From assembly GCA_014377915.1 (NCBI GenBank), contig JACMOT010000333.1, positions 1 through 8,254 on the forward strand: a stretch of 8,254 nucleotides of DNA. The letters are read 5' to 3'. Below the pieces are notes generated by a model. That model was not told where the DNA came from and ran no database searches. It worked only from the letters and a program-made list of their open reading frames with translations. Below are positions 1 to 7,692 of this stretch, in pieces. This DNA is from Tardiphaga sp. GTDB lineage: Bacteria; Pseudomonadota; Alphaproteobacteria; Rhizobiales; Xanthobacteraceae. The translations under genes were made by a program, and so were the position numbers. Every line of letters begins with the position of its first letter. Positions within the stretch are counted from its first letter, which is position 1.

Positions 1-750
<750 letters not shown>

Positions 751-781
751 TCAATTGCTCGCGATATTGCGACCGGTAGGC

Positions 782-812
782 CTCATATAGGAGGGGGGGT
801 GGGTGCCGCAAG
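782..812 (-). promoter_or_regulatory. RpoH (sigma-32) heat-shock promoter of dnaK
   Basis: Read on the minus strand, CTTG (812-809) is followed by a 17-base spacer and then CCTATATGAG (791-782). This fits the alphaproteobacterial heat-shock promoter consensus CTTG-N17/18-CYTATNTNNG at every defined position. Transcription would start near position 775 and leave a leader of about 100 bases before the dnaK ATG. The spacer is nearly all G on the plus strand and C on the minus strand (seven G in a row at 793-799). The consensus is recalled family knowledge; the match itself is read from the sequence. Confidence 0.85.
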
Positions 813-915
813 GCATCGCATGCGTCCCAGGCCCATGAAAACACGGACGAAGCTGCAAATTAATATTGGCCGAAACCCCTCGCGGCACTTGCCACGCGTC
901 GTTTCGGCGCGGCTG

Positions 916-927
916 TGTTCCGGAACA
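916..927. repeat. Perfect 12-base palindrome, possible operator
   Basis: TGTTCCGGAACA is a perfect dyad. It lies upstream of the exported-protein gene and about 100 bases beyond the dnaK promoter. A second dyad, TGATC-N8-GATCA, begins 11 bases further on at 939. Such paired dyads can be binding sites for dimeric regulators, but nothing in the window identifies one. Confidence 0.35.
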
Positions 928-1041
928 GATTTGGCACTTGATCTGTTGCATGATCAGGGCGACGTTTGGCTGTCGGCTCCCGGCACCCGCGCACCGCACC
1001 CGACCCCCGGTCAGCCATTCTGCCAACCCAGTAGATTTTTC

Positions 1042-1977
1042 ATGAAACACATTGCTTCCCTGTTCGCCGTTGTGTTGTTCACCGTCGGGGCCACCCCGGC
1101 GCTAGCGGCCGATCCGGCCTATCCGCCGGGCGTCCGGGTGGGACTCGCGCCGCTGGTCGGCCTCGTTCCGGCCAAGACCTTCACCGGCTTCGAAACATCG
1201 GACCATGGCGTCAAGGTGCTGATCACCGAGCTGGCGCCCGCCGCCTTCGGCGAGGTCGAGACCGCCTTCAAATCCAACCCGGCCGGCATGACGCTGAAGC
1301 CGGAAGGCCTCGAGACCGCCGCCGGCACCGCCTATTACACCGTCGAGAATGCCCGCGATGCCTCCGGCATTCTCCGGCGCTATTCGATGATCGTGGCTGG
1401 TGGCAGCTTTACCGGCTATATCGCGGTGCAGGTCCCCGAAAACGCGATGCGCATTTATACCGACGACGCCGTGCGACAGATGTTCGCCTCGACCGTGGTG
1501 CGCAAGGAAGTACCGCTCGACGAGCAGCTCGGCCTGCTGCCGTTCAAGGTCACGGAAATGAGCGGCTTCAAGACCGTGCGGACGCTGTCACCGGGCGGCG
1601 CCCTGCTGCTGGCGGATGCCACGGACGAAGCCAGGATCGAGGCCAACCCGTTCGTGGTGGTCGGCACGATCGGCTCGGCGCCCGACAAGGCCAGCGATCG
1701 CGGCCGTTTCGCCCAGCAGGCTGCGACCCAGATCCCGGGTCTGCGCGAGGGCCGCATCACCATGTCGGAGCCGGTGCGGATCGAAGGTCTGCCCGGCTAC
1801 GAGACCCGGCTCGAAGCCACCAGCGGCAAGGACAATACCCCGGTCAGCGTGGTGCAATGGCTGCGTTTCGGCAGCGGCAACATGGCGATGCGCATCATCG
1901 GCAGCGCGCCGCGCGAGGAATGGACGAAGGCTTTCCCGCGCTTTCGCGCCATCCGTGACGGAATCGAGCCGCGTTGA
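1042..1977 (+). CDS. Exported protein of unknown function with two apparently related halves
   Basis: A 311-residue protein that I do not recognise by name. The start ATG at 1042 was chosen because it opens a textbook Sec signal peptide: basic MKH, a hydrophobic core at residues 4-16, then a signal peptidase I site after ALA (residue 22). The mature protein is therefore probably periplasmic; no lipobox cysteine is seen. The ribosome binding site is weak. The mature part seems to contain two similar domains. Residues about 32-158 and 159-307 each open with a 'LVPAKTFTGFET' or 'LLPFKVTEMSGFKT' segment, and each later has a 'KPEGLETAAGTAYYT' or 'RIEGLPGYETRLEAT' segment followed by a hydrophobic strand. 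This alternation of strands is reminiscent of the PsbP/DcrB/Mog1-type fold, which is inference only. It is divergent from dnaK and convergent with the membrane-protein pair, with only 6 bases between the two stops. Confidence 0.85.
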   Translation: MKHIASLFAVVLFTVGATPALAADPAYPPGVRVGLAPLVGLVPAKTFTGFETSDHGVKVLITELAPAAFGEVETAFKSNPAGMTLKPEGLETAAGTAYYTVENARDASGILRRYSMIVAGGSFTGYIAVQVPENAMRIYTDDAVRQMFASTVVRKEVPLDEQLGLLPFKVTEMSGFKTVRTLSPGGALLLADATDEARIEANPFVVVGTIGSAPDKASDRGRFAQQAATQIPGLREGRITMSEPVRIEGLPGYETRLEATSGKDNTPVSVVQWLRFGSGNMAMRIIGSAPREEWTKAFPRFRAIRDGIEPR

Positions 1978-1983
1978 TGGGGA

Positions 1984-3495
1984 TCAGCGCCGCGCCAGAA
2001 TTGCGACGTTGTTGACGGTTTCGACGGCTACAAAATCCGCCAGCAGAGCGGCGATGTCGGGATGCGCCCGCAGCCAGGCGCCGCCGGCACCGGTGAGATC
2101 GTCGACCAGCACCACGGTCGGCGGCCGGATGCGAATATCCTCGATCAACATCGCGCGTTCGCGCGCCGCATAGGCGTCCAGCATGGCGTCCCGCGCCGGG
2201 CCGAGCGGTCCGTCGCGGCGCATGAATTCCAGATAGGTCGCGATCCATAGTCCCTGCTGGCGCGATACCCAGGTGCCGCCGAGCGCACGCACCAGAGGAT
2301 GGCCGATGCCGGGCTCGCCGGTGATCGCCAGGATCGCAGGACGCGGCCCGAGCCGGGACACCGCCTGCCGCAGCGGTCGCGCATCGAAGGCGACGTCGAA
2401 CCACAGCATGGCGCGGACGGCGACGACCGCCAGCACCAGGATGGCACCGATGCGCAGCCCGCGGCCAGCCCCCGGCCGCGCCGGCGACAGCAGGGCCTGG
2501 CCGAGACCGAGCAGCGCCAGCGCCAGCATGGGATAGGAATGGTATGGCCAGCCCTTGCGCTGCGCCAGAAACGCCAGGGCGAATCCGGCCGAACTGGCCA
2601 GCAGCAGCAGCAGCGTGGCGTCGATGCCGCCACGGCGCCGCAGCGCCAGGATCGCCAGGATCAGGATCGCCCATAGCGGCACCGCCGGCTTGGCGAGCAA
2701 CGCTTCGAACGGCAGGCCGACCGGCAGATAGACATCGCGCACCATCGGCCCGATGATGCTGAAGAATTCCGGAAACAGCAGGGTCACGCCGACCAGATAG
2801 AGCGCCGCGAAGGCCGCGGCGATGACATTCTCCGGCGCGACCAGCCCGCGCCAGGCCCGCGCCTGAACCGCCAGCGCGCCGAGGCCGCAGCCCAGACCGA
2901 TCGCAAAATACGGTTTGAAGGCCAGCGCCACGCCGGCGCCGAGCCCCGCGGTGACGACCGCCCAGCGCGGCGGCGCTTCGCCCTGCGCCCGCAGCGCGAT
3001 CACCGCCAGCATCGGCAGCAGCCCGATCAGCGCGATGTGCTCGCGCTGGCCAAAGGTCTGCGTCGGCAGAATCGCCAGCACGAAGAAGCCGAGCAGCCCG
3101 AGCGGCCAGCCCGGCACGCCGCGCCGCGCCGCCGATCGCCGCAGGATCGACGCCGTCGCCGCCAGCGAAACCAGGATGGCGGCGAACACCAGCGCATCGG
3201 TCACGGTCTCGGCGGGGCATCCCAGCGCCCGCGCCAGCAACACGCCGGGAATATAGACCAGCACCGCCATCGGCGGATTGGTCTCGATGATGTCGGCATA
3301 GAGCCGGCCGCCATCGATGACGCGCTCGGCGCAGGTCAAAAGCCAGCTCACATCGGTGTTGGCGGCCAGCCAATGGCGCAGCGCGATCGCCACGGCGACC
3401 AGCGCCGCCAACCCCAACCAGCCGCGCCACGGCCCGGCGATGCCAAAGGCCCGGTCGCGCGGCAAAGTCTGCGGGATCGCCTCGGTCTGACTCAT
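1984..3495 (-). CDS. Polytopic membrane protein, GT-C-type glycosyltransferase-like (second of tandem pair)
   Basis: A 503-residue inner-membrane protein with many hydrophobic helices between residues 25 and 370 and a soluble C-terminal part (about 370-503). Its first loop after TM1 has NTDVSW (46-51), then GGRLYADIIETNPPM (62-76). An acidic residue just after TM1 followed by this type of 'G-x-LY-x-D-x-x-E-x-NPP' segment is typical of lipid-sugar-dependent GT-C enzymes (ArnT/PMT, GT39/GT83-like), so D48 is the candidate catalytic base. Other conserved blocks are TFGQREH (147-153), FKPYF (193-197) and KGWPYHSYP (314-322). The start ATG overlaps the upstream stop as ATGA, implying translational coupling; its own ribosome binding site is weak. 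It is a clear paralogue of the upstream gene. Donor and acceptor cannot be told from sequence; modification of a surface glycan or lipid is an inference. Confidence 0.85.
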   Translation of the reverse strand: MSQTEAIPQTLPRDRAFGIAGPWRGWLGLAALVAVAIALRHWLAANTDVSWLLTCAERVIDGGRLYADIIETNPPMAVLVYIPGVLLARALGCPAETVTDALVFAAILVSLAATASILRRSAARRGVPGWPLGLLGFFVLAILPTQTFGQREHIALIGLLPMLAVIALRAQGEAPPRWAVVTAGLGAGVALAFKPYFAIGLGCGLGALAVQARAWRGLVAPENVIAAAFAALYLVGVTLLFPEFFSIIGPMVRDVYLPVGLPFEALLAKPAVPLWAILILAILALRRRGGIDATLLLLLASSAGFALAFLAQRKGWPYHSYPMLALALLGLGQALLSPARPGAGRGLRIGAILVLAVVAVRAMLWFDVAFDARPLRQAVSRLGPRPAILAITGEPGIGHPLVRALGGTWVSRQQGLWIATYLEFMRRDGPLGPARDAMLDAYAARERAMLIEDIRIRPPTVVLVDDLTGAGGAWLRAHPDIAALLADFVAVETVNNVAILARR

Positions 3496-4994
3496 GGCGT
3501 GGTCCGGCGCAGGATGTCGATGGCGCGGATGGTCCGCACCCGCTCATAGGGCTTCAGTAGCGCGCTCAGCTCGGGGTCGGCGGCGGCCCAGGCACCCCAA
3601 TCGGTGTGATCATTGTCGACCAGCACCACGTCTGGCGGCTGCTTGCGAAAATCTTCCACCAGATCGTCACGTTCGCGCTGCACATAGCTGTCGAGCCGGG
3701 CCGAGGTCGCGGCGTCGAAGCGGGTGGTTTCGCGCGCGCGCCGCACGATCTCACGGATCAGCAGCGCCTCCTGACGCGATACCCAGTGGCCCCGCAGATT
3801 CCGCACCATCGGATGGCCGAGGGTGGCGGCGCCGCCCAGCATCAGGATTTTCGGATGCGGCGCCAGCCCGGCCACGACCTTCTCGATGGCGCTGACATCG
3901 ACGCTGGCGTTGAACCAGACGGCGGCATTGATGAACATCACGGCCGCCACGCCGGCGGCGACGCCTCGCCAGCGCCGCCATCGCGGCGCGGCGCGGTCGA
4001 TCATCGCAATGGCATAGCCCAGCGCCATCAGCGACAGCGCCACCATCGGATAGGCGTGATAGCCCCAGCCCTTGCCCTGCGCAAAGAACGCCACCGCGAA
4101 GCCGAGCGCCGCCGCCAGCGAAACCACCAGCACCGCGTCGAGCCCGCGGCCGCGCCGCAACGCCAGAACCGCCAGCACCGCGGCGATGCACAACGCGCTG
4201 GCGGCGCTGACGAACAGCGCCAGCAACGGCGCGGTCAGCAACAGATAGACATCGCGCACCAGCGGATAGATCTTGGTGAAATAAGCGGGGAAGGCGAGAT
4301 AGACCCAGCCGCCATAGATCGCCACCAGCGCCGCCGCGACCGCGTTCTCGGGCGCGAACAGCACCCGCCAGCGCCGCGCGTGGACGGCCGCCGCGACCAC
4401 GCAGGCGCCGGCGGCAAGGGCGAAATAGGGCTTGAAGCTCATGGTGATCGCGGCGCTGAGGCCGGCGATCAGCACCGCCGCCAACGACACCGGCACGCGG
4501 TCGGCGCGGCGGATATACACCGCCAGCGACGGCAGCATCGCGATCAGCGCGAGATGCCCGCGCTGGCCGAAATCATACATCGGCAGGATGCCGAGCAGCG
4601 CCAGGGCCCACAGCGCCAGCGGCCCGGCCGCGGCGCGGCCGCGCAACAGCCGCCAGGTGACGCCGAGCGACACCGCCATCAGCCCGAACACCAGCGCGTC
4701 GGTCACCGTTTCCGGCCGGAGATCGAGCGCCCGCGCCAGCGCGACGCCGAGAAAATAAACGCTGCCGGCCATCGGCGGATTGGTTTCGAGAATGTCGACA
4801 TAGAGCCGCTGGCCATCGAGCACGCGCTCGCCGACGATCAGCCACCAGCTGACATCGACGTTGAACGGCAGCAGCGCGCGCAGCGCCAAAGCCACGGCAA
4901 GCAGCAGCGCGCCGACCAGCCAGAGCGCCAGCGGCCGGGTTCGGGAGGGAGCGACCTCGCCCGGGGCAAGGCGCGGGCCGGCATCGAGGGTCAT
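3492..4994 (-). CDS. Polytopic membrane protein, GT-C-type glycosyltransferase-like (first of tandem pair)
   Basis: A 500-residue inner-membrane protein, paralogous along its whole length to the gene downstream. Shared blocks are NVDVSWW (45-51), GQRLYVDILETNPPM (61-75), RPETVTDALVFG (93-104), FGQRGH (142-147), FKPYF (187-191), LVRDVY (245-250), KGWGYHAYP (308-316) and, in the soluble C-terminal part, GHPMVRNLRGHWVSRQ (393-408) and PPDVVLVDND (453-462). D47, just after TM1, is the candidate GT-C catalytic aspartate. The ATG at 4994 was chosen because its N-terminal tail before TM1 then matches the paralogue. A TTG ten codons upstream (5024-5022) is the alternative; neither has a clear ribosome binding site. 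It is first in a two-gene operon, divergent from the nicotinamidase gene. Substrate unknown. Confidence 0.84.
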   Translation of the reverse strand: MTLDAGPRLAPGEVAPSRTRPLALWLVGALLLAVALALRALLPFNVDVSWWLIVGERVLDGQRLYVDILETNPPMAGSVYFLGVALARALDLRPETVTDALVFGLMAVSLGVTWRLLRGRAAAGPLALWALALLGILPMYDFGQRGHLALIAMLPSLAVYIRRADRVPVSLAAVLIAGLSAAITMSFKPYFALAAGACVVAAAVHARRWRVLFAPENAVAAALVAIYGGWVYLAFPAYFTKIYPLVRDVYLLLTAPLLALFVSAASALCIAAVLAVLALRRGRGLDAVLVVSLAAALGFAVAFFAQGKGWGYHAYPMVALSLMALGYAIAMIDRAAPRWRRWRGVAAGVAAVMFINAAVWFNASVDVSAIEKVVAGLAPHPKILMLGGAATLGHPMVRNLRGHWVSRQEALLIREIVRRARETTRFDAATSARLDSYVQRERDDLVEDFRKQPPDVVLVDNDHTDWGAWAAADPELSALLKPYERVRTIRAIDILRRTTP

Positions 4995-5044
4995 GCGCAG
5001 ATCTGGTCCGGAAAGCTGCGGCAAAGGCTAGGAGAGCGGCGTTA

Positions 5045-5068
5045 ACAAGCGGTTGCCGTCACGCTTGT
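5045..5068. repeat. Inverted repeat in the divergent membrane-protein/pncA promoter region
   Basis: ACAAGCG (5045-5051) and CGCTTGT (5062-5068) are perfect 7-base arms separated by 10 bases. They sit in the 128-base gap between two divergent genes, about 55 bases before the pncA start. The position suits an operator acting on one or both genes. It could also be a chance dyad; no confident -35/-10 elements were seen beside it. Confidence 0.35.
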
Positions 5069-5122
5069 CCCGCGGCGGCGGCTCTGGTTTGCTGCGTGCG
5101 CCGGTTCAAGGGGAGATCATCG

Positions 5123-5833
5123 ATGTTCGACAGACAACAGATTCTGGCAGGGCTAAGCCTGCTGGCCGCGGCCGCGCTGGTGCCGAAGACGCTGCGGGCC
5201 GCCGGCAAGATCAGCCTCGACCGCACCTCGGCGCTTGTCGTGATCGACGTGCAGAACTGCTTTTTGCCCGGCGGCAGTCTGGCGGTGAAGGATGGCGACA
5301 AGGTCGTGCCGGTGATCAATACGCTGGCGAAGAAATTTGCCGACGTGGTGGTGACGCAGGACTGGCATACGCCGGGCCACGTCTCGTTCGCCTCCAGCCA
5401 TGCCGGCAGGAAGCCGTTCGAAACCATCGAGCTGAGATATGGCAAGCAGGTGCTGTGGCCGGACCATTGCGTGCAGGGCACCGACGGCGCCGGGCTGTCG
5501 AAGGAGCTATTGATCCCGCAGGCCGAACTGATTTTGCGCAAGGGCAACAACAAGGACGTCGACAGCTATTCGGCGTTCAACGAGGCCGACGGCAAGAGCA
5601 CGGGTCTCGCCGCCTACCTGAAAACACGCAAATTGCAGCGCGTCTTCCTGGTCGGCCTGGCCACCGATTTCTGCGTCGCGTGGTCGGCGCTGGATGCCCG
5701 CAGGGCCGGCTTCGACACCTATGTGATCGAGGACGCCTGCCGCGGCATCGACACCGAGGGCTCGCTGGCCAAGGCCTGGGCGGACATGACGAAAGCGGGC
5801 GTGAAGCGGATCCAGTCGGGGGATCTGGCGTAG
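5123..5833 (+). CDS. pncA: Nicotinamidase (PncA family, cysteine hydrolase) with apparent signal peptide
   Basis: Converts nicotinamide to nicotinate plus ammonia, feeding the NAD salvage pathway; family members may also act on pyrazinamide. The 236-residue product has the full PncA active site: catalytic D42 (VVIDVQNCF), K140 (LRKGNNKD) and nucleophile C184 (ATDFCV). The metal ligands are D80 and H82 in TQDWHTPGH, then H115 in WPDHCVQGTDG, with H86 nearby. The ATG at 5123 follows AAGGGGAG with a 7-base gap, a strong ribosome binding site. Odd: about 32 residues precede the catalytic Asp beyond what E. coli PncA has. They form a short charged start (MFDRQQ), a hydrophobic run (residues 7-20) and an A-A-G stretch near 26-28, like a Sec signal peptide or membrane anchor. 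No twin arginine is present. This suggests a periplasmic enzyme, unlike the usual cytoplasmic form. Its stop faces the end of grpE. Confidence 0.92.
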   Translation: MFDRQQILAGLSLLAAAALVPKTLRAAGKISLDRTSALVVIDVQNCFLPGGSLAVKDGDKVVPVINTLAKKFADVVVTQDWHTPGHVSFASSHAGRKPFETIELRYGKQVLWPDHCVQGTDGAGLSKELLIPQAELILRKGNNKDVDSYSAFNEADGKSTGLAAYLKTRKLQRVFLVGLATDFCVAWSALDARRAGFDTYVIEDACRGIDTEGSLAKAWADMTKAGVKRIQSGDLA

Positions 5834-5838
5834 TAAGT

Positions 5839-5862
5839 TTTCATGGGACGGCGGCCATGAAA
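5839..5862. repeat. Hairpin 1 between convergent pncA and grpE
   Basis: TTTCATGG (5839-5846) and CCATGAAA (5855-5862) form a perfect 8-base stem with an 8-base loop, beginning 5 bases after the pncA stop. It abuts a second hairpin directly. It may be part of a terminator or a repetitive palindromic element; there is no strong T tract after it on the plus strand. Confidence 0.5.
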
Positions 5863-5885
5863 TCCCTCCCCACAAGGGGGAGGGA
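5863..5885. terminator. GC-rich hairpin, candidate terminator or REP-like palindrome
   Basis: TCCCTCCCC (5863-5871) pairs perfectly with GGGGAGGGA (5877-5885) around a 5-base loop. The stem ends 8 bases before the grpE stop codon on the plus-strand map. On the minus strand it is followed only by ATTTCATGG, a poor U tract, so classical intrinsic termination of grpE is uncertain. On the plus strand the following bases are A-rich, not T-rich. Palindromes of this CCCTCCCC/GGGGAGGG kind recur between genes in Bradyrhizobium-type genomes as far as I recall, so a repeated element is an equal possibility. Confidence 0.5.
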
Positions 5886-5893
5886 AAGAAAAC

Positions 5894-6490
5894 CTACTCC
5901 GACGCCGCTTGCGTCTTGGCGCCGCCCTTTGATACCGCGACCAGAGCGGGACGCAGCACGCGTTCGCCGATGGTGTAGCCGGCCTGCACGACCTGCACCA
6001 CGGTGCCGGCGGGGACCGACGAATCCGGCACTTCGTACATCGCCTGCTGGAAATTCGGATCGAACTTCTCGCCGGCCGGATCGAACTTCTTGACGCCGTT
6101 CTTTTCCAGCGTGTTGAGCAGCGAGCGCTCGGTCAGTTCGACGCCCTCGAGCAGCGCCTTGAGGCCGGGATCGGCCGCCGCCTTGGTGTCGGCCGGCACG
6201 GCATCGAGGGCGCGTTGCAGGCTGTCGGCGATATCGAGCACCTCACGGGCGAAATTGGTGATCGCGTAGGTGCGGCCGTCGGCGATTTCCTTGTGCGTCC
6301 GCTTGCGCAGGTTTTCCATCTCCGCCAGCGTGCGCAGCATCTTGTCGCGCGATTCCGCGGCTTCGGCGGTCAGCGCCTCGACCGAGTTCGGCTCCGGATC
6401 GTCCGGCATGATGTAGGGCTTGGAGACCACCGGTTCGGCGGGCTGAGCCTGCTTTTCGGGATTCTCGTTGGACCCGTTTGAATCAGTCAT
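5894..6490 (-). CDS. grpE: Nucleotide exchange factor GrpE
   Basis: Homodimeric co-chaperone that releases ADP from DnaK and acts as a thermosensor in the cytoplasm. The product has 198 residues, normal for the family. Residues 1-35 are a polar, Pro/Asn/Glu-rich tail. Residues about 38-95 form the long helical dimer stalk, with [14 protein letters not shown] (57-70) and [16 protein letters not shown] (80-95). Residues 110-135 form the four-helix bundle. The C-terminal beta domain shows the family signature: [17 protein letters not shown] (140-156), then [23 protein letters not shown] (164-186). The ATG at 6490 has AGAAGG 7 bases upstream; a GTG directly before it is less likely to be used. 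It lies 101 bases downstream of hrcA on the same strand, so the two probably form an operon. It converges on pncA across paired hairpins. Confidence 0.97.
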   Translation of the reverse strand: MTDSNGSNENPEKQAQPAEPVVSKPYIMPDDPEPNSVEALTAEAAESRDKMLRTLAEMENLRKRTHKEIADGRTYAITNFAREVLDIADSLQRALDAVPADTKAAADPGLKALLEGVELTERSLLNTLEKNGVKKFDPAGEKFDPNFQQAMYEVPDSSVPAGTVVQVVQAGYTIGERVLRPALVAVSKGGAKTQAASE

Positions 6491-6537
6491 CACGCTGCCT
6501 TCTCAAAAACACGTCGAATGGGGGGATTGCTGAGCCG

Positions 6538-6566
6538 GATATCGTGGTTTGCAGGCCAAAAATCAA
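6538..6566 (-). promoter_or_regulatory. Weak candidate promoter for grpE in the hrcA-grpE gap
   Basis: On the minus strand, TTGATT (6566-6561), a 17-base spacer and GATATC (6543-6538) resemble a sigma-70 -35/-10 pair (4/6 and 3/6 matches). The upstream C makes CTTG, as in RpoH promoters, but the -10 does not fit CYTATNTNNG at the right spacing. It would start transcription about 40 bases before grpE. Treat as speculative. Confidence 0.22.
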
Positions 6567-6591
6567 GCACAACCGCATGTCGGAGCCAGCT

Positions 6592-7680
6592 TCAGCCGCC
6601 CAGCATGCGGCTGACGATGCGCGCGGCATAATCGACCATCGGGATCACCCTGGCATAATTCAGCCGCGTCGGCCCGATCACGCCGAGCACGCCGACGATA
6701 TGGCCGGCGCCGTCGCGGTAGGGCGCGATGATGGTGGAGGAGCCGGACAGCGAGAACAGCTTGTTTTCCGAACCGATGAAGATCCGTACACCCTCGGCGG
6801 TTTCCGCCCGGCCGAGCAGGTCGATCACCTCGCGCTTGCTCTCGAGGTCGTCGAACAGCAGCCGGACCCGCTCCAGGTCGTCCAGCGCGTGCAGATCGTC
6901 GAGCAGATTGGCCTGGCCGCGCACGATCAGCTGGCGCTCGTCATTGCTCCCGCCGGACCAGGAGGCGATGCCGGCCGAAATCACCTTCTGGGTCAACTGG
7001 TCCAGTTCGGCACGGCTCTGCGCCAGCGCGGTTTCCAGCTCCAGCCGGGCTTCCGCCAGCGTACGGCCGCGAATCCGCGAATTGAGGAAGTTCGAGGCCT
7101 CGGTCAGCGCCGAGGACGGCACGCCGGGGGGCAGCACCAGCACGCGGTTTTCGACCTGGCCGTCCTCCGCCACCAGCACCACCAGCGCCTTTTCCGGCTC
7201 CAGGCGGACGAATTCGATGTGTTTCAGCCGCGAATTCGATTTGGCGGTGAGCACCACCGCCGCGGCCCGGGTCAGGCCGGACAGCCGGGTCAGCGCCTCG
7301 CCGAGCGCCGCCTCCACCGACTGCACCTTGCCGACCGAGCTGAGCTGCGCCTGGATCGACTGCCGTTCCGGCTCGGTGAGGTCGCCGACCTGCATCAGCG
7401 CGTCGACGAAGAACCGCAGCCCCAGTTCGGTCGGCAACCGTCCGGCCGAAGTGTGCGGGGCGTAGATCAGGCCGAGTTGCTCGAGGTCCGACATCACGTT
7501 GCGGACCGAGGCCGGCGACAGCGGCACCGTGATCAGCCGGGAAATGTTGCGCGAGCCGACCGGTTCGCCGGTAGCCAGATAGCTTTCGACGATCTGGCGA
7601 AAGATTTCGCGCGACCGCTCATTGAGCTGAGCCAGGCCGGCATGCGGCGTAATCAGGCCGATCGGATCGTGATGGGCCAA
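6592..7680 (-). CDS. hrcA: Heat-inducible transcription repressor HrcA
   Basis: Winged-helix repressor that binds CIRCE operators, classically of groESL and sometimes dnaK, and needs GroEL to stay active. The product is 362 residues, as expected. The N-terminal DNA-binding part (about 20-95) has [23 protein letters not shown] split across 20-42, then [19 protein letters not shown] (54-72) and [18 protein letters not shown] (76-93). The C-terminal GAF-like part ends in the typical [16 protein letters not shown] and [13 protein letters not shown] blocks. The start was placed at a TTG (7680-7678) because AGGAG lies 7 bases upstream and translation gives the family start (M)AHHDPI; an upstream in-frame ATG would add residues I do not recognise as part of the family. 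grpE follows 101 bases downstream, and rph is divergent. No CIRCE repeat is seen in its own upstream region, so autoregulation through CIRCE is not supported here. Confidence 0.96.
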   Translation of the reverse strand: MAHHDPIGLITPHAGLAQLNERSREIFRQIVESYLATGEPVGSRNISRLITVPLSPASVRNVMSDLEQLGLIYAPHTSAGRLPTELGLRFFVDALMQVGDLTEPERQSIQAQLSSVGKVQSVEAALGEALTRLSGLTRAAAVVLTAKSNSRLKHIEFVRLEPEKALVVLVAEDGQVENRVLVLPPGVPSSALTEASNFLNSRIRGRTLAEARLELETALAQSRAELDQLTQKVISAGIASWSGGSNDERQLIVRGQANLLDDLHALDDLERVRLLFDDLESKREVIDLLGRAETAEGVRIFIGSENKLFSLSGSSTIIAPYRDGAGHIVGVLGVIGPTRLNYARVIPMVDYAARIVSRMLGG

Positions 7681-7687
7681 CGGGCAA

Positions 7688-7692
7688 CTCCT
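7688..7692 (-). promoter_or_regulatory. Ribosome binding site fixing the hrcA TTG start
   Basis: AGGAG on the minus strand, 7 bases before the TTG at 7680. No other in-frame start nearby has comparable spacing to a purine-rich site, so this decides the start codon. Confidence 0.75.

Noticed and set aside
759..772. TCGC...GCGA dyad near the predicted dnaK transcription start
   Set aside because: Only 4-base arms with a mismatch in the centre; likely chance in GC-rich DNA.
1895..3547. 550-codon open frame on the minus strand overlapping the second membrane-protein gene
   Set aside because: It is a shifted frame over a high-GC gene. Its product is Ala/Gly/Arg-rich without domain motifs, while the other frame has ordered membrane helices and matches its paralogue.
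3606..5045. 479-codon plus-strand open frame antisense to the first membrane-protein gene
   Set aside because: The translation is dominated by Gln, Arg, His and Gly, as expected from the complement of a high-GC membrane-protein gene. It has no start signal and resembles nothing known.
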